A stretch of 64,000 bases of DNA, from contig CM082580.2 in the NCBI GenBank assembly GCA_040954595.2, positions 4,216,001 through 4,280,000 of the forward strand, given 5' to 3'. A program made the translations under genes and the position numbers. The notes beneath the pieces were generated by a model that was not told the DNA's origin, searched no databases, and saw only the letters and a program-made list of their open reading frames with translations. Below, one piece after another: positions 49,165 through 62,330 of this stretch. The DNA is from Balanoglossus misakiensis (lineage: Eukaryota; Hemichordata). Each line of letters begins with the position of its first letter. The first letter of the stretch is position 1.

Positions 49165-49845
49165 GTGAGTTTGAAAATGAATGAGATATAAGTAAGATTT
49201 TATACATGCTACTGGTTCCACTGTCTACTTAGGGTAATCACAAATGACCTACATTTTTTAAAATCGTATTTACAGATTCACACACAAACGCAACTACAAG
49301 CAGGGTGTCGACACACTTGTAGGATAAATATTTAGTGCACAACATGTCCACAAACGTGACACGTTCGGAATATTAAAAATAATACTTTAATGGAATTTTG
49401 GGTACAAAATCTGCATAACTACTAAAGTCTTGACTGGAAAGTTCGGCTTCCAAGACATGTCTAGCACATGGCACCTGCTTCTCTAGTAGATTTGGCCATT
49501 TTGTGGACGCCACCGTCCGGCCACTCACTGCGGGTGCGGTTCGGCCATGGTGTGTGGGGGCACCTCTTGACCCACTTATCATTTAAACGGACAAAGTCTC
49601 TCTTATGTTATGTCAAAAGCAATTATAAATACGTACTCTAAACCAATAAATTACTCACATGAATGGCCATTGAGTGTGTGACCCACTTCAAGGGCTCTTA
49701 TTCACCTTTCTGCGATATCAAAAATATCTACACGTTAATACTTGCATGAAAGGTCTCAGTGTACAAAATAACAACTATTTTTTTTAATATTTAACCACTA
49801 AGTACTTAGAATTCAATATCTTTTCACAGGTTGAACATCATAACC

Positions 49846-51817
49846 ATGACTAAGAGAGTTGCCGTCATCGGCGCTGGGGTCAGTGGCCTGATAGCCATCA
49901 AATGTTGCCTGGATGAGGGTCTGGAACCGGTGTGTTTTGAGAAAGGCACGGACATCGGTGGACTGTGGAATTACAGCGATGACGCCAAAGAAGGTCACGG
50001 TAGTGTCTTCCGCTCGACGATCATCAACACCAGCAAAGAGTTCATGAGTTTCAGCACTTTCCCACCGCCGAAGGAATATCCAAATTACATGCATAACACA
50101 TGGCTGATGAAGTACTTCAGGCTTTTTGCGGACAAATTCGGGTTGCTGAAGTACGTCAATTTCAAAGTCAACGTCACCAGCGTCAAACAAGCTGCAGAAT
50201 ACGACACAACGGGCAAGTGGGACGTGGTGTACACAGACAGAGAGGAAGAGGCGACCAAAACGGAAACCTTCGACGCGGTCTTGGTGTGTAGTGGTCATCA
50301 TGTTGACCCCCACGTGGCCAAATTCCCAGGCCAGGACGAGTTTCAAGGCAGGATCGCCCACACCCACGATTACAAGCATCCTCGTGGTTACGAAGATAAA
50401 CGCATCATGGTGATTGGAATTGGGAATTCTGGCACCGACGCTGCGGTGGAGCTTGCCAGAGTTGGCTCACAGGTAAGAAAACCATGTGTAATGTAGGAAA
50501 GCGAACAAAACATGTATAGCTGCTAGTAATGTTTATGTGTGTCACAATTTGGTACATGTGATAATACTTGTTAATGGCCCAAAACACATGTGTCATTCAC
50601 ATAATGAAAGTCGAAGCTGTCAAAAATTAATATGAAACACGTTGTCTTCTCCATTTTCAGTACATACTAGTCTTGACAATTATGTCATAACCCATGACAC
50701 AGGCATTCATTTGATCATGACAGGCATTCATGGTTGGTGGCTTCCCGACCATCTGTTTCAACAGCCAATCACAAGACACTGTACTTCTTGGGGTGTATAT
50801 CCTTCATATATGTAGTTTACTGAGATTTAACACTCTCGTTTATTCTTTCAGGTTTTCCTAAGTACCAGAAGAGGCAGTTGGGTAATGAGCAGGGTTGGTG
50901 AAAATGGTCTTCCCTTAGACTTGACTCATCTGAGACGATTTGCAGAGTTAATACCTGTCTCATGGAAGGTTGCCTTTGTAGAGCGGGAACTGAACAAGCG
51001 TTTCGACCATGCCAACTACGGGTTGCTACCAAATCATAGCGTGCTCGCGGCACATCCCACGGTAAATGATGTATTACCGAATGAGATCTTGTCGGGTCGT
51101 GTCAAGGTCAAGGCCAACGTGAAGCGCTTCTTGAAAACCGACATCGAGTTTGAAGATGGCACGGTTGAAGAAGACATCGATGAAGTGGTCATGGCCACAG
51201 GGTACATATTCGGTTTCCCATTCCTGGACGAGTCCGTTGTCAAGGTGACCAACAACGAGGTGACCATGTACAAGTTCGTATTTCCGCCACACCTGAAACA
51301 CGGCACGCTGGCGGTGATCGGACTTGCACAAGCGCTTGGGGCCATAAATCCGATATCGGAAGTTCAATGCCGATGGGCTACCAGGGTGTTCAAGGGCCTC
51401 GTCAAACTACCTGCAGAGGAAACCATGATGGCCGACATCCAGCAAAAGAAAGAGGCAATGGCGAAGAGATATGTCAAATCACAACGGCATACTCTACAGG
51501 CAGATTATATCCCGTTCATGGATGAAATTGCCGAAGAAATCGGCGTGAAACCGAACATCCCTCGGTTATTTTTATCCGACCCCAAACTAGCGCTGAAGTG
51601 TTACTTTGGTCCAATAAACCCTTATCAGTATCGTTTGATGGGTCCTGGAAAGTGGCCAGGCGCCAAGGAAGCCATTGAAACACTGTGGGACCGGGTTATC
51701 TATCCTACTAAGTCACGACCCGTCAATGTGCCAAATAAGAAGTCCAGTTTGGGTGGGGTTTTGAGAATCCTTATCTGTCTGGCTGTAATAGTAGCAATTG
51801 TCATCAAGTTTTTGTAG
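49846..51817 (+). CDS. Flavin-containing monooxygenase (FMO copy 2), two coding exons
   Basis: Exons 49846-50472 and 50852-51817 give 530 aa, nearly identical to copy 1 and with the same intron position. All motifs are intact: GAGVSG (FAD), IGGLW, FQGRIAHTHDY, IGIGNSGTD (NADPH; the Gly-Asp of copy 1 is Thr-Asp here, the more usual FMO form), VVMATGYIF, and the same hydrophobic C-terminal anchor. Two residues are missing near the C-terminus relative to copy 1. Differences cluster in the stretch after the intron (VGENGLPLDLTHLRR against VGQNGIPLDVFGMRR), which could alter substrate preference. An AATAAA lies at 52215-52220. Confidence 0.93.
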
Positions 51818-52214
51818 TTCTATATTATTGGTATCATGACATTTACACTCAAACATGCCATTTAGTTTTGGCGTTTCTCATTTATATGGGTCCACCAGTT
51901 TGGTGTAAATCTGGGCAAGTCACCCGTAGTGTTCTATTTGTGTAATGCGCTACATCAAATACATATGTTTACATGTTACATGCAAAAAATATGTTATGTC
52001 CCCTTAATATTATTTCAGAAGATAATTTTCTGCAAAATTGCTTATAACCAAATAACTGAGTAGCTAGAAGACTTTGACTTTGTCACAGAAGGAATGGTAT
52101 CCTAACTAAATACATTTCCTAATACATGTACTATGCAAGGTACGTGATGCTGTAAAACTTCCAAACTTCAAATGACTGAGTTTATGAAAGGGTGGTGTTG
52201 TGAAGTGACAAGTC

Positions 52215-52220
52215 AATAAA
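52215..52220 (+). terminator. Polyadenylation signal after FMO copy 2
   Basis: Canonical AATAAA about 400 bp past the stop codon. Confidence 0.5.
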
Positions 52221-52448
52221 GACACAATTCCGATCTTCTTGTGCCATGTTATGTTTAGTTATCTATCGGTATGTCTGGAAGTGGCAACATGTACCGTTCT
52301 TTCGATGTTTTTTTTTTCACAAGGCAGTACTGTATCAACCTATTTTTCAAATGCCTTGGTACTAGTATTTCCTTCCGGAAAATCTCCCGCCCATTTGTCC
52401 CTACCTTAAATAGGTTTTGAGCACCTAAGTGCGTGATGAAAATCTCAT

Positions 52449-52690
52449 ATGGTCGACACATTTTCAAGATGGCCTATTTTTGCCATGTTTATGGGAGTTC
52501 ATAAGCTAAAGTGATACTGGGTCATTCTGAAACAGGAAACCAAGGGAAGTCATGAAATACAGTAAACATTATCATTTCTTCTATCTCTTCCTACAGTGGA
52601 TTGTCGACCTTTTACCCAGAATGCAATTATTATAATGTAGTTTGACCCCCTAGCACAAAGTGAAAACCTATTTAAGGCAACCACACACTG
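52449..52690 (+). repeat. Dispersed repeat, copy 1
   Basis: Shares TATGGTCGACACA, AGTGATACTGGGTCATT, ATCATTTCTTCTATCTCTTC and AAACCTATTTAAGGCA in the same order with 59190-59490. Noncoding; class unknown. Confidence 0.75.
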
Positions 52691-55560
52691 TCACTCCTTT
52701 CACACAAGTTGAAAAAAATATGGCCAATCATTTGTAAGAGTATGAAATCTAGATACTGTTCCCATAACGAGATTCAATAAAATTGTTTCCTCCAAAAAAT
52801 ATTGTGAGTGATTCTCATTGTGCTAAGTTTTTATTAGTAGTTACAAATATGAAGTGTGGCGTCTAGTGCGCCGCTGAAAGTCTGCCTAGGTCTCAGGTTA
52901 ACAGCAGGGTGATCTGAATTTGAATCTGTCGCTGAGGACGCTCTGCAATCCTTCCTGTACCAAATAGATTGTAACGACCAGCCATTACCGTTCTGCTTCT
53001 GTGACGAAAGTCTTTACAAATAGCCTGGACAGACGCGTTTAACGGTTACATTACAACATTAAAGACTTGAAGATACCATCTTAGGTAGAAAAAATTTGAC
53101 CCATTTAATTGTGTAGAAAAATGCTGCAATCGTCATGTTGCTTGAAAAAAGAGACTAGAGTTTACCTTCAGAACAGTTAGAACGAGATAATGTATGTACT
53201 AAATATCCCTCCATGACACGAGCACACAGACAGAAATCGGTTCGACATTACCTCACGTAATACGATCAAAAGTGTCTTTAAAAGCGCTTTACACTTCGTC
53301 TCAGTGCTCTGTACTGGGCAAGAAACACTAAAGCAATTTCTAAAGAGACGAGATTTCAGGTAGCGTTAAAATACATAATTGAGTAACCCAGCACCATCAT
53401 ATCACCTGTCACCTGAGAGCAGAGAGACATTCCTTGGTTACTATCCCCCATTTTGATACTAAGTGACGAAACTAGTATGAAAGACGTCTCTCTTGGGATT
53501 GAAACAAAATAAGGCTTTATGGTACATTGTATTCTCAGGGTAACATGCGTTTACATCTTCATAAGATTCAAACACCATAGATACAGAACATGTAGTTACG
53601 CAGCCAACATCTGTCGTCCCGAAGAGAGATTATCTCGTCTGCCAAATGACACACAGGCGGAATTCATCAGAAACACCAATATTTTTTGTTTTCAAGACCC
53701 AGATAGACCCGAGTTGTGTAGGTATTATTTGTCAAGCTTTGTATACCGAGACATTGTTTGTGTCATCCCAATATTTGAATTTCCAGTTTTCTTTGTCAAC
53801 ATGTTTCGAACATGCTTATTTTAGGTCTCGTGTTCCAGTCCATACTTACATTATTTGACTGGATTTTAGATGTTTATTTTGGGTGGGCAACTATGAGGCT
53901 TTACAGCTGCATGTCAAAAGTGCGTTTTATATTTACAGGTTCACACCAGAGTCGTATACTCTCCCCTATCCCTGTACGGGTGAATATCAAACATAAAAAT
54001 ATACACGTTTTAACAAAATGGAAAAAGTTAGCTTAAAATATTTGTTCAGTGGCAAATATTCTTAAGGTTTCTTATTTATGTACCGACGTCAAGGGGTATG
54101 CTTCGTTCTCCTAATTAGCTGATTGTAATTAAATATACGTGATACCAGATATTCAACCACAAATTACGGTGTTCGCGCATTTACAGTTGCCGCCCTTATA
54201 ATGAGCTGTCTTGTGATATGATAGTCTCGGTAATACAACAACAACACGGCTGGATTTGACTGTGATAATGTTTGGGGACTCGTCAAAGTAACCTTTTACT
54301 TTGTCTCGATGTCAACACATCTTCTAGACTGCTGCACAAAAGTTAAAACTGGTGACATTAGGGAAATTGGTGCAACAACTTGGAGTTTGATATAGAAGGC
54401 CATTAGAATCATACACAAGCCATGCAATCGGACATGCGTGCGACGTGTGTGTGGGCGTTTAAAAAAACTAGATAAAGCAGTGGTATTAGGTGCCCTACTT
54501 CCGGGTACAAAACCCAGAAACCGGAGCATCTGCCTCGCGCACATCCGAAATCAAAATTCAAAAATATAACAGCTTGTCTGTTCCAGTATATACACGCGTG
54601 AATATCCTTTGTTCAATCAACACACTGTCACGTTCTAATTTAAAACATTTCTGCCAATTTTCACTTTCTTTCCCTATTGCTATGAAAAATCTCCATACTA
54701 AAACAAATGCTTACAAATCCCTAGGTACTTAATCCTGAGGCATGCGATATGCAAATTACCGAAAGCAGCTGAATTCTGATTTATGCAGTCGACATGGTAT
54801 AGCAAACTTTAAATAAACCGTGTCTTTTTGGACCGCAAAGGAAGCTTTCTCGATAAGGGTTGCACATAGTGTTCAAATTGGCGTCGGTTCGTACTTGCCA
54901 AAAGGTTGTGAGTAACTTAGCGAATAAGTTTGAGTATGAAAAGTACCCTTCCTCACACAGAACGGATATTTGCGCAGACCATAAATGGTCAAACTGGATC
55001 CTGAAATAAATTTAATGTTATGGTGCATGCCTGTGTATACGTTCGCGCATGCGTGTGATGAAAATTTTCCGGGATAAACTAACATGTTGTTGGGTTATAG
55101 GGTTCATATTCTTCAATTGGCAATTAGAATGAAGCTTTATATAATTACAATATCATCGCTAGTGTTTGGTCTTTTATCAAACTTCTGTCAACACGTATGT
55201 CCGACGTATTGTTAGTGCATGTGTATGTATAAGATTCAAATCAAATATTTGCACGATGCCATGAAACTAACTTTGATTATATGCAAATTAGATTTTGTAC
55301 ACATAATCAGTCAATAACTTTCAGCCAATCAGAGTCGATGCACATGCACCCGTCCACAATACAATGACAACACAAAGTACCCTTTGCTCACTCTGTCATG
55401 TAGATTGTAACTGACGCAGAGACTCATGCAATCACGAATAATATGACAGACACGATAAATTATATAAACAGATTATATGTCAAATTAATGTTTTATTTTT
55501 CAAAGTTTAAAGATTGAATAAGTACCTGCCTGATAAACACGACTAATAAATTGCTACTTT
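52691..55560. other. Intergenic DNA, no gene seen
   Basis: No exon chain or recognisable frame. The longest frame (53519-53824) has no homology signal. The right end leads into the vWD-B promoter. Confidence 0.5.
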
Positions 55561-55579
55561 CGGAACAAATGTTTGTGAT

Positions 55580-55850
55580 ACGAGTCTGATTGGCTAAAAG
55601 TTTTGACAATATTTGCATGGTGTCAATGAGCTAACCTTTCGATCGGGGTATATGTAGCACGTTTGATTGCCATTTCTCGGCTAAGTAAGCAGCGGGTTCA
55701 CTGAGGTGATTAACGGAGTTTCAACAAAGGGTCAACACATGTCAGCACTGGAAAGTACACCCACATCCCCGCGGAAATATGTTAATCGGCTAAAACGGCC
55801 GTAAAAAAACTATATAAGTGCATTGTCCGCACATCGTTTCCTCACAGCAG
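55580..55850 (+). promoter_or_regulatory. vWD-B promoter: CCAAT, octamer and TATA box
   Basis: GATTGGCTAAAAGTT (inverted CCAAT, near 55587), ATTTGCAT (octamer, 55611-55618), GGAGTTTCAAC and CTATATAAG (55810-55818) match the vWD-A upstream region in order and orientation. The ATG is 105 bp past the TATA box start. Confidence 0.75.
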
Positions 55851-55914
55851 ACCAACAAAAGCCCTCGCCGAAAGAAGACCATTCTCTGTAACACATCGAA
55901 GAGACGCCATCAAC

Positions 55915-56293
55915 ATGTACATCGCCAAGCCACTGCTTATCTTCGCTGTTCTCATCTGTGCCGACATTACTATTTGTAATGGCAATGTAAGTATAATGGT
56001 TTTATATTGAATGGGGTAATATATATTTAAATGATTTTGTGGGTAGATTTTATATTAAAATTTAGATGCTGTGTAATTGTTCTTTCTAGCAGGCAAAGAC
56101 TGAATATAATAGGCCTACTGATAACATTGTAATTGATAAGCACAGATATGATTTTTTTGTCTAATCGGGCGTTCTAAACAAAATTCTTCCCCCCCCCCTT
56201 CTCTCTCTCTCACTCTGTCTATCTATCTGTCTGTCCCTCTCTCTTTCTCCCACTCTCTCTGTCGGTCTGTCTCTCTCTATGTCTGTCTGTCTC

Positions 56294-56373
<80 letters not shown>

Positions 56374-58336
56374 CCCCCTCCTTCTCGCCCCCGCCCTAAA
56401 CCTCCCAGATTATAAATAGGAATTACCAACAGAAATCGGAGGACACACTGCAGAGGCAATCCAGACGTACGTTAACTACTTTACTTACGAATGAGTTTGT
56501 ATATTTGATTACTTCTCTCTTGCTGTCTGTGGTTGATGCGCATGTATTTCTACATAACAAATGTGTTACATTTAAATAGGTAAAGCATCTCGTAAAGGAA
56601 GTTACCAATCGAAACATATTGAAAGCGTATTTTCTTTATCTCTTCCATGACAAATGTGTACAAGAAAGACGCTGTTGCGAAAATGCTTATACATGTACTT
56701 TTTGGGATTTTCTTTAACTCGACAGAACAACCAGCTCTCCAGTTTTGCTCGATTTTTAAGATTACCGATAGGTCGGTTTTCATGCACCTTTGCGTGGAGA
56801 ATGTTCAATATTGCATAATTACAGCGAGGAGAGCAGACGGTACATTTGTATACGATTGGCGCATTGATTTCAACCCTGCTGGCACGTCCTGCAAAGATCT
56901 CAAATTAACAGCCTTTAGTAGGGCTCAAGACTACACTATCCAAATAGAATGCTATGACGTGTCTGGTAACTTGGTTGGAGACAACACAAAAAACGTACAT
57001 ACCGGTAAGTGGGAGTAGGCCCTATACTTGTGTATAGCAGAAAGCAGTGATAGAAACAACAAAAATGATGCAACAACTATTTCCATTCACGCAATCAATG
57101 CTGTTTAGGAAAAACGAACAGTCAATTAAAATATTGTTTATTGTTATGTGCCCGTAAGGAAATAAAATGTTAATATCTAATTGTTCAAATTCACATAATT
57201 TTTTTCGTTGTCTTCATCCTCAGCGTACACCTGGTGTCCATGGACATGTATTTTCGGTGAACCACACTTCAAAACGTATGACAACTTCAAATACAGTTAC
57301 CAGGGTAACGAGTCCTGTGTAGTGACATTAACAAAGTACTGCGTTGATAACCCAGAGTTCATCGTAGAAGGGAAATTGGAAGCGTCACCGCTGAGCTCAG
57401 AAGAAAAGCCACTGACCAGACTTGGAACCGTCTACATCCACGCATATGGCACCAATGTCACGCTTGTACAGGGATTTGGTGTGCTTGTAAGTAATTTGCT
57501 AATAGAACTGGATGTTTTTACACATGGTCTCAGAATCATACCAACAACTTTGGTGTGAAATTGATGATGAGATGACTGATCCTGAAGCTGACGATATTAA
57601 GAATATTGGATAGCACTTTTACCGATGCTGAAGTTATTGACTTTCGAATCTGATGATGATGACGTTATTGCCTCACAAGAAAACGGTTTGCACATACACT
57701 TCCGATAACACAGTTTAATGCTCAATGTACAAACCTCACAGCCGTATTTCCAACAGAGAAATTCTCACTTGATTATATTTCAGGTGAACGGTAGCCTAGT
57801 GGAAAGCCTGCCTGAACAAGCTCACACTAACATTTCTATTATGGCCCTGACCTCAGCTTCTAATGACAATAGTGCTTTGACAAACACAATCAACGTATTC
57901 ATTGACAACATAGCCATCCTTGAGTACAACGGAAAATACCGAGTGGAGGTCTCCCTCATCAACGACGACTTGCTTGGTGACGATACCGTATGCGGACTGT
58001 TTGGTACACCAAACAAGCCATATAACCCCGATAACGATTTCCTGAAACCGGACAAAACACTCATAGAAACCTCGAAAGACAATGCAGACGAGTTCGGTGA
58101 CAGTTGGATGAGGTAAAGTGTCTGATCTGCAAATAGTGTGTTCACACCCGTGCCTGAACTGCTAAATTTCAACCAATTACTCGTGGACCTAAGATTATAC
58201 ATTGTGTATATCTCTCCGGCCAATACTTCATGAGAGTGTTTTCAGATGTGTTTATTATTCAACTCACAATAATCAATGAATGGACAATATGATTCTCATT
58301 CATGTTCTCTTCTTATTTTTCAGATGTCCTGAATAG
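55915..58336 (+). CDS. Secreted von Willebrand factor D domain protein (vWD-B), six exons
   Basis: Exons 55915-55986, 56409-56466, 56726-57004, 57224-57486, 57784-58112 and 58324-58336 total 1014 bp, giving 337 aa with every junction in phase. The signal peptide is identical in sequence to vWD-A. A furin-like RQSR precedes Q at the exon 2/3 junction. The N-terminal module (CSIFKITDRSVFM ... AGTSCKDLKL ... ECYDVSGNL) is followed by the vWD domain, from TWCPWTCIFGEPHFKTYDNF to TVCGLFGTPNKPYNP and EFGDSWMRCPE. CGLFG replaces CGLCG. Sequons at NES, NVT and NIS suggest glycosylation. The calcium-site-like DND after NPD is kept. The function may be a mucus or body-fluid protein; a luciferase is a remote possibility because of the domain type only. 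Confidence 0.9.
56190..56395. repeat. (CT)n microsatellite in vWD-B intron 1
   Basis: C-run followed by TCTG/TCTC degenerate units and then about 35 uninterrupted CT units (near 56298-56370). The following exon 2 acceptor lies only about 13-40 bp beyond. Confidence 0.95.
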
Positions 58337-58740
58337 TCTCAACACTGGCGTTGATTATTTGGATGCAATGACAAGAAAGACACCAATTGCTTATTATAAT
58401 TAACTTTCTTTGTTGTTGTTTTTATGGTGGTGGATATGGTGATGATAATCATAATAAAATGTATTAAAATAAAACTTGAAATCAACGTCATCAATCTGCA
58501 TGTAAACATCGATAGATTCGAATCTTGCAAGTACAGAAATATTAATGCTATTTTGGGGTTTATTTATCTTCACGTTTTAAGGTACTTTTGGAAGTATTGT
58601 TTTTTGTGGATCTGTATTTGCAGTCGATCGATCAATCAATCAATCCATCCATCCATCAATCAATCAATCATTGGATTTAATGTTTTCTGTGTTGAAAGAA
58701 TGGTTTTGCTGGTAACAATAAATAAAGGGACAAAGTGAAA
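58337..58740 (+). other. 3' UTR of the vWD-B gene
   Basis: The first 25 bp after the stop (TCTCAACAC...) match the vWD-A 3' UTR. Contains an (ATCA)n tract (58623-58672) and overlapping AATAAA signals at 58717-58726. Confidence 0.6.
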
Positions 58741-59189
58741 TAATGCGTGTCATGAGATATTTTGTCTGAGAGTGTTTGAGAGTTTGTGCCAATTGTTGTG
58801 TTACACACTACCCCTTTTGATGTCGACTTTGACACAATTTTGTTGTCATTAAAAAAATTTCATGCTGACGGACCCCAAATTTTCATTCCCAAGTAAAGAG
58901 AGAATATCCCGAAATTGGATGGTTCAGATTTTGATTTTTCGAGGCGCATTCGACCTTAAAGACAATTCCCCATTGGCTGCCAAAGTTTGGCTCTCTAAAG
59001 GAAACTGTACGTATACAACTTTTGGGATTTTTTCTTCTCCCCTCCTCCAAAAAATCACCAGAACACAAACAAGTCACTGGATATGATCATTAGTTTATTT
59101 TTTTATTTGTAGAAAAAATACTATTCTTTCCATGCATCGTTCTTCATCCAAGTTCGTGCTTTTAGTACACCACTCTTGACTAATCTCTC

Positions 59190-59490
59190 TATATGGTCGA
59201 CACAAATTAAAGATGGCCGGTTTTTTATGTTTAACGAAATGGAAGTTCATAAGGTCAAGTGATACTGGGTCATTATGAAACTTTGTAACAATGTGAAAAA
59301 AGTTGAATGAGTTTTATATGCTAACTATAAAGACAGAAATGTTTGACCAATGAAAGTCCTGAAATATAGTCAACATATCATTTCTTCTATCTCTTCAACT
59401 ACAGTTGAGTTGTCAACTTTTCCCCAGAAATTATTATAATGTGATTTGACACACTAGCACAAGTAAAAACCTATTTAAGGCAGCCAGAAT
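59190..59490 (+). repeat. Dispersed repeat, copy 2
   Basis: Same ordered blocks as 52449-52690 with an extra insert of about 60 bp in the middle. Confidence 0.75.
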
Positions 59491-62330
59491 TTAAAAATTC
59501 TCTGATAAAGAATCAAACCTATGAAAATATTTGTTTTTCCCCTTTTATGCAGCATTGTTCACTTTGAATATATCACTTTCACATGACTCTTATTATAAAA
59601 ATCCACAGTTGGTACTTACAAATAAAAATGTTTTTGAAAAAAAAAAACTGCAGGTAATATGCAGGGCCACTGTCCATAGGATGCCAAGCTGACCCGCAAC
59701 TTCTTCACTACTAAGAGCTTGAACAGAATGATATAAAGAATATCAATTTTGTTTTTAAAAATATGTCACCAAAGCATACATGTACATGTGATACTGTACC
59801 ACTCAGAATGGAGAAAAAGTATAGTAGCATTCATGTATTAAGAATTCATGAGAGTTGAGGTAGGTTACATCAATACATGGTAAGAACAAGTCAAAGTCAG
59901 ATGGAGAATGCACGCTATATAAAAAGTAGAAAAACAGCAAGTATGGATGTTGAAAATTGTTAAAAAGAGGTAGGTGATAGTGTCAGTTAAGCTGCACAAA
60001 TTAAATGATGGTATTGAAATGAGACCACTAATTAGTCTGATAATGCCTTGTATGGATGTTAGCAAGCAATTATTTCAGAGCCAGCTGTTAGTGTATACTC
60101 GATACAACTGTTGGAATCTGCGGACAGTTTTACATGTTACAGACCTTATCTCTTGAATATTATTGCAAGGAAACTGGCCATGCGTTGTTTTATTGCGGGC
60201 ATTCCACACAGTGGAAATCATGTACATCTTTTACTCTATAATAATATGCAAGACACTACATGTATTTCAGGAAATCAGTTGTTCTCACAGAAAACAAATC
60301 ATTTCTATTATTATTATAGCACATCACTTTAATACAAGAATCTCTAAGAATGTTGGTTCCAGAGTTCAACTTTCATTTTTTCTGATAAATTCAACATCTG
60401 TACTAACCGACCAAGTTTTAGTATTTCAAGTAATATTTATGTGATTTGATTGAGGTAACATGACATCTTCAGGCGAATGATTAGGAAAGGGCAGTGACCC
60501 CCAAGAAAACAGATCAGAACTGAAAGGTTCAGCGCCCTCAATCACCAGAGCTGGATATTGATAATTTTAGATGATATGGATTGTGTATATTATATTAAGG
60601 AATGTAAGTAGTTGTCTATTCTGTGTTTATTATCTGCATCAAAAGGCTACAATCCTGGCTCTGAACTGGTGCGAAAGCTATTTGAAGGGGTGTTATTGAA
60701 AACATTAATGTCTGGCCTGAAACATTTTTCTAGTATTAAAAATGTGTCAATCCACAGTATATGCAAACAGTTGATGTACTCAACTTTATATGTGGTTAAT
60801 TTTAAAAAATAGTATTTTATAGGTGAGTTTTTCCTTTAATGAATGTAAAGAACATTCAATCAATGATACAACTACTCATATGTTATGTCTTAGATGTAAT
60901 CTGACCTACCACTTAAACCATGCACTCATCCTATATAGATAACAGGTAACTGCCAGCAAAATACAATCACCAACTCTCTCTTTTCTTACAAGCTACGGGC
61001 ACTGTTTCTCAGAATAGAGACAATCCCTCTTACCCCTACCTACCGGTACCCCCCCCCCCCCCCCCCCACCGACTTTTAAATCTTTGCCATCCAAGTTTGA
61101 ATCTGGCTATCCGCTACACAACACACATTCTACATAACATCAGGCCAGGTCACAGTGGCCTGGCTAAGCAAGATTACAAGTTTTCATAGAAATTGTTAGT
61201 GTTTTACTCCAGAAACTGAATCATCACATGAACCAACTTACACTTGGAAAACAGCATTTCTACATGATACAATAAAAGTCTCATACTTCAAAAGTATTTG
61301 ATTAATACATTATATTATTAAATATGATATAAAATTGTAGTAAATGACATTATCTTTGATCGTGAGGTAAAAGACTACATAAATACAATATACACAGAAT
61401 AAAAATGTTAATTTTCATTGCACCTGATTGAAATGGTCAAGGTATGGCTTAAACCTCAAAGCTAAGCAAATGTTTACTTTTATGCCCAACACAGGAAAAT
61501 AAAACTTCCCTAACTTATAAATAAAACCGGTTAAAGACAAAGTCATGTTGATTGTACAGTATACTATGTCAGTTACAAAGCAAATATTTCACCGAATAGC
61601 AAGTAACAAGAATGGTGTGAGTTGGAAAAAGTCCTGAAAAGCCAAAGAAATGGTCCCTTACTGTTTTGTCTAGAGTTTTGCTTCCGCTTTTATGCACATG
61701 AACTTGTTCTTGGACATCTGATAATCAAGACAGTCCAAAAGCCTCTTTCAGCTTGGAGTTTCTGCATCCTCTTATTCTACTTGTGGAAATGATCAGTCCT
61801 CACTTTATACTGGTTCTCCAAAGTTTTAAATGTTAATTGACCTCGGTTGTTAGTATATGAGAACAGCAGCACCTGTGTTTTTGTCTGCATAGTGGTTGGT
61901 TCCATCGTCTTGTAGGCAGCTGGCAGTGGCATATTTGCCTCAGACAGGTTGGGTCAGCTACTGGTATATATATGCTGCCACTGTCACTTCCAGTACAGTC
62001 CCTATGGAAGTTTTGACAATGTTTGAACATTAAATGCCGTTGACTTGCCCATTGCTTTAAGTTCCAACTCTGGCCATAGTACACCCTGATTGGCACAATC
62101 TGGCCGTGGCTCAGCATTTCCCCTCCTCTGGTAATACCTCGTTCCACTTATTTTGCATACAGTAGCTGGTGACACTACATTCTTTACACACAGTAGAGAA
62201 TTCAAAGAATGCACGATCTTTAGAGCCTACCAGTACTGGTAACACCTACATGTAGTTTCTCTACGCAGTGGTTGAATTGACCAGCTGATGGAATCAAGCC
62301 ATCAATATTGCAATCTCTCTTCCGTGAGAG
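59491..62330. other. No coding sequence seen; probably includes the GALNT 3' UTR
   Basis: AT-rich DNA with a poly-C run at 61051-61068. The portion near 62330 should be transcribed on the minus strand as 3' UTR. No other exon was recognised. Confidence 0.5.

Larger units (their letters stand above)
43891..51900 (+). repeat. Tandem segmental duplication containing the two FMO genes
   Basis: Unit 1 (about 43891-47790) and unit 2 (about 48583-51900) align from the upstream region (GACGATAGGTAGGTGGGTGA in both) through the noncoding exon, intron, coding exons and about 90 bp past the stop. Coding DNA is far more similar than introns. Confidence 0.85.

Noticed and set aside
37829-58336. Naming the vWD proteins luciferases
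   Set aside because: Cypridina-type luciferases also contain vWD domains, but they are longer with two such domains; nothing here shows the enzyme's specific residues.
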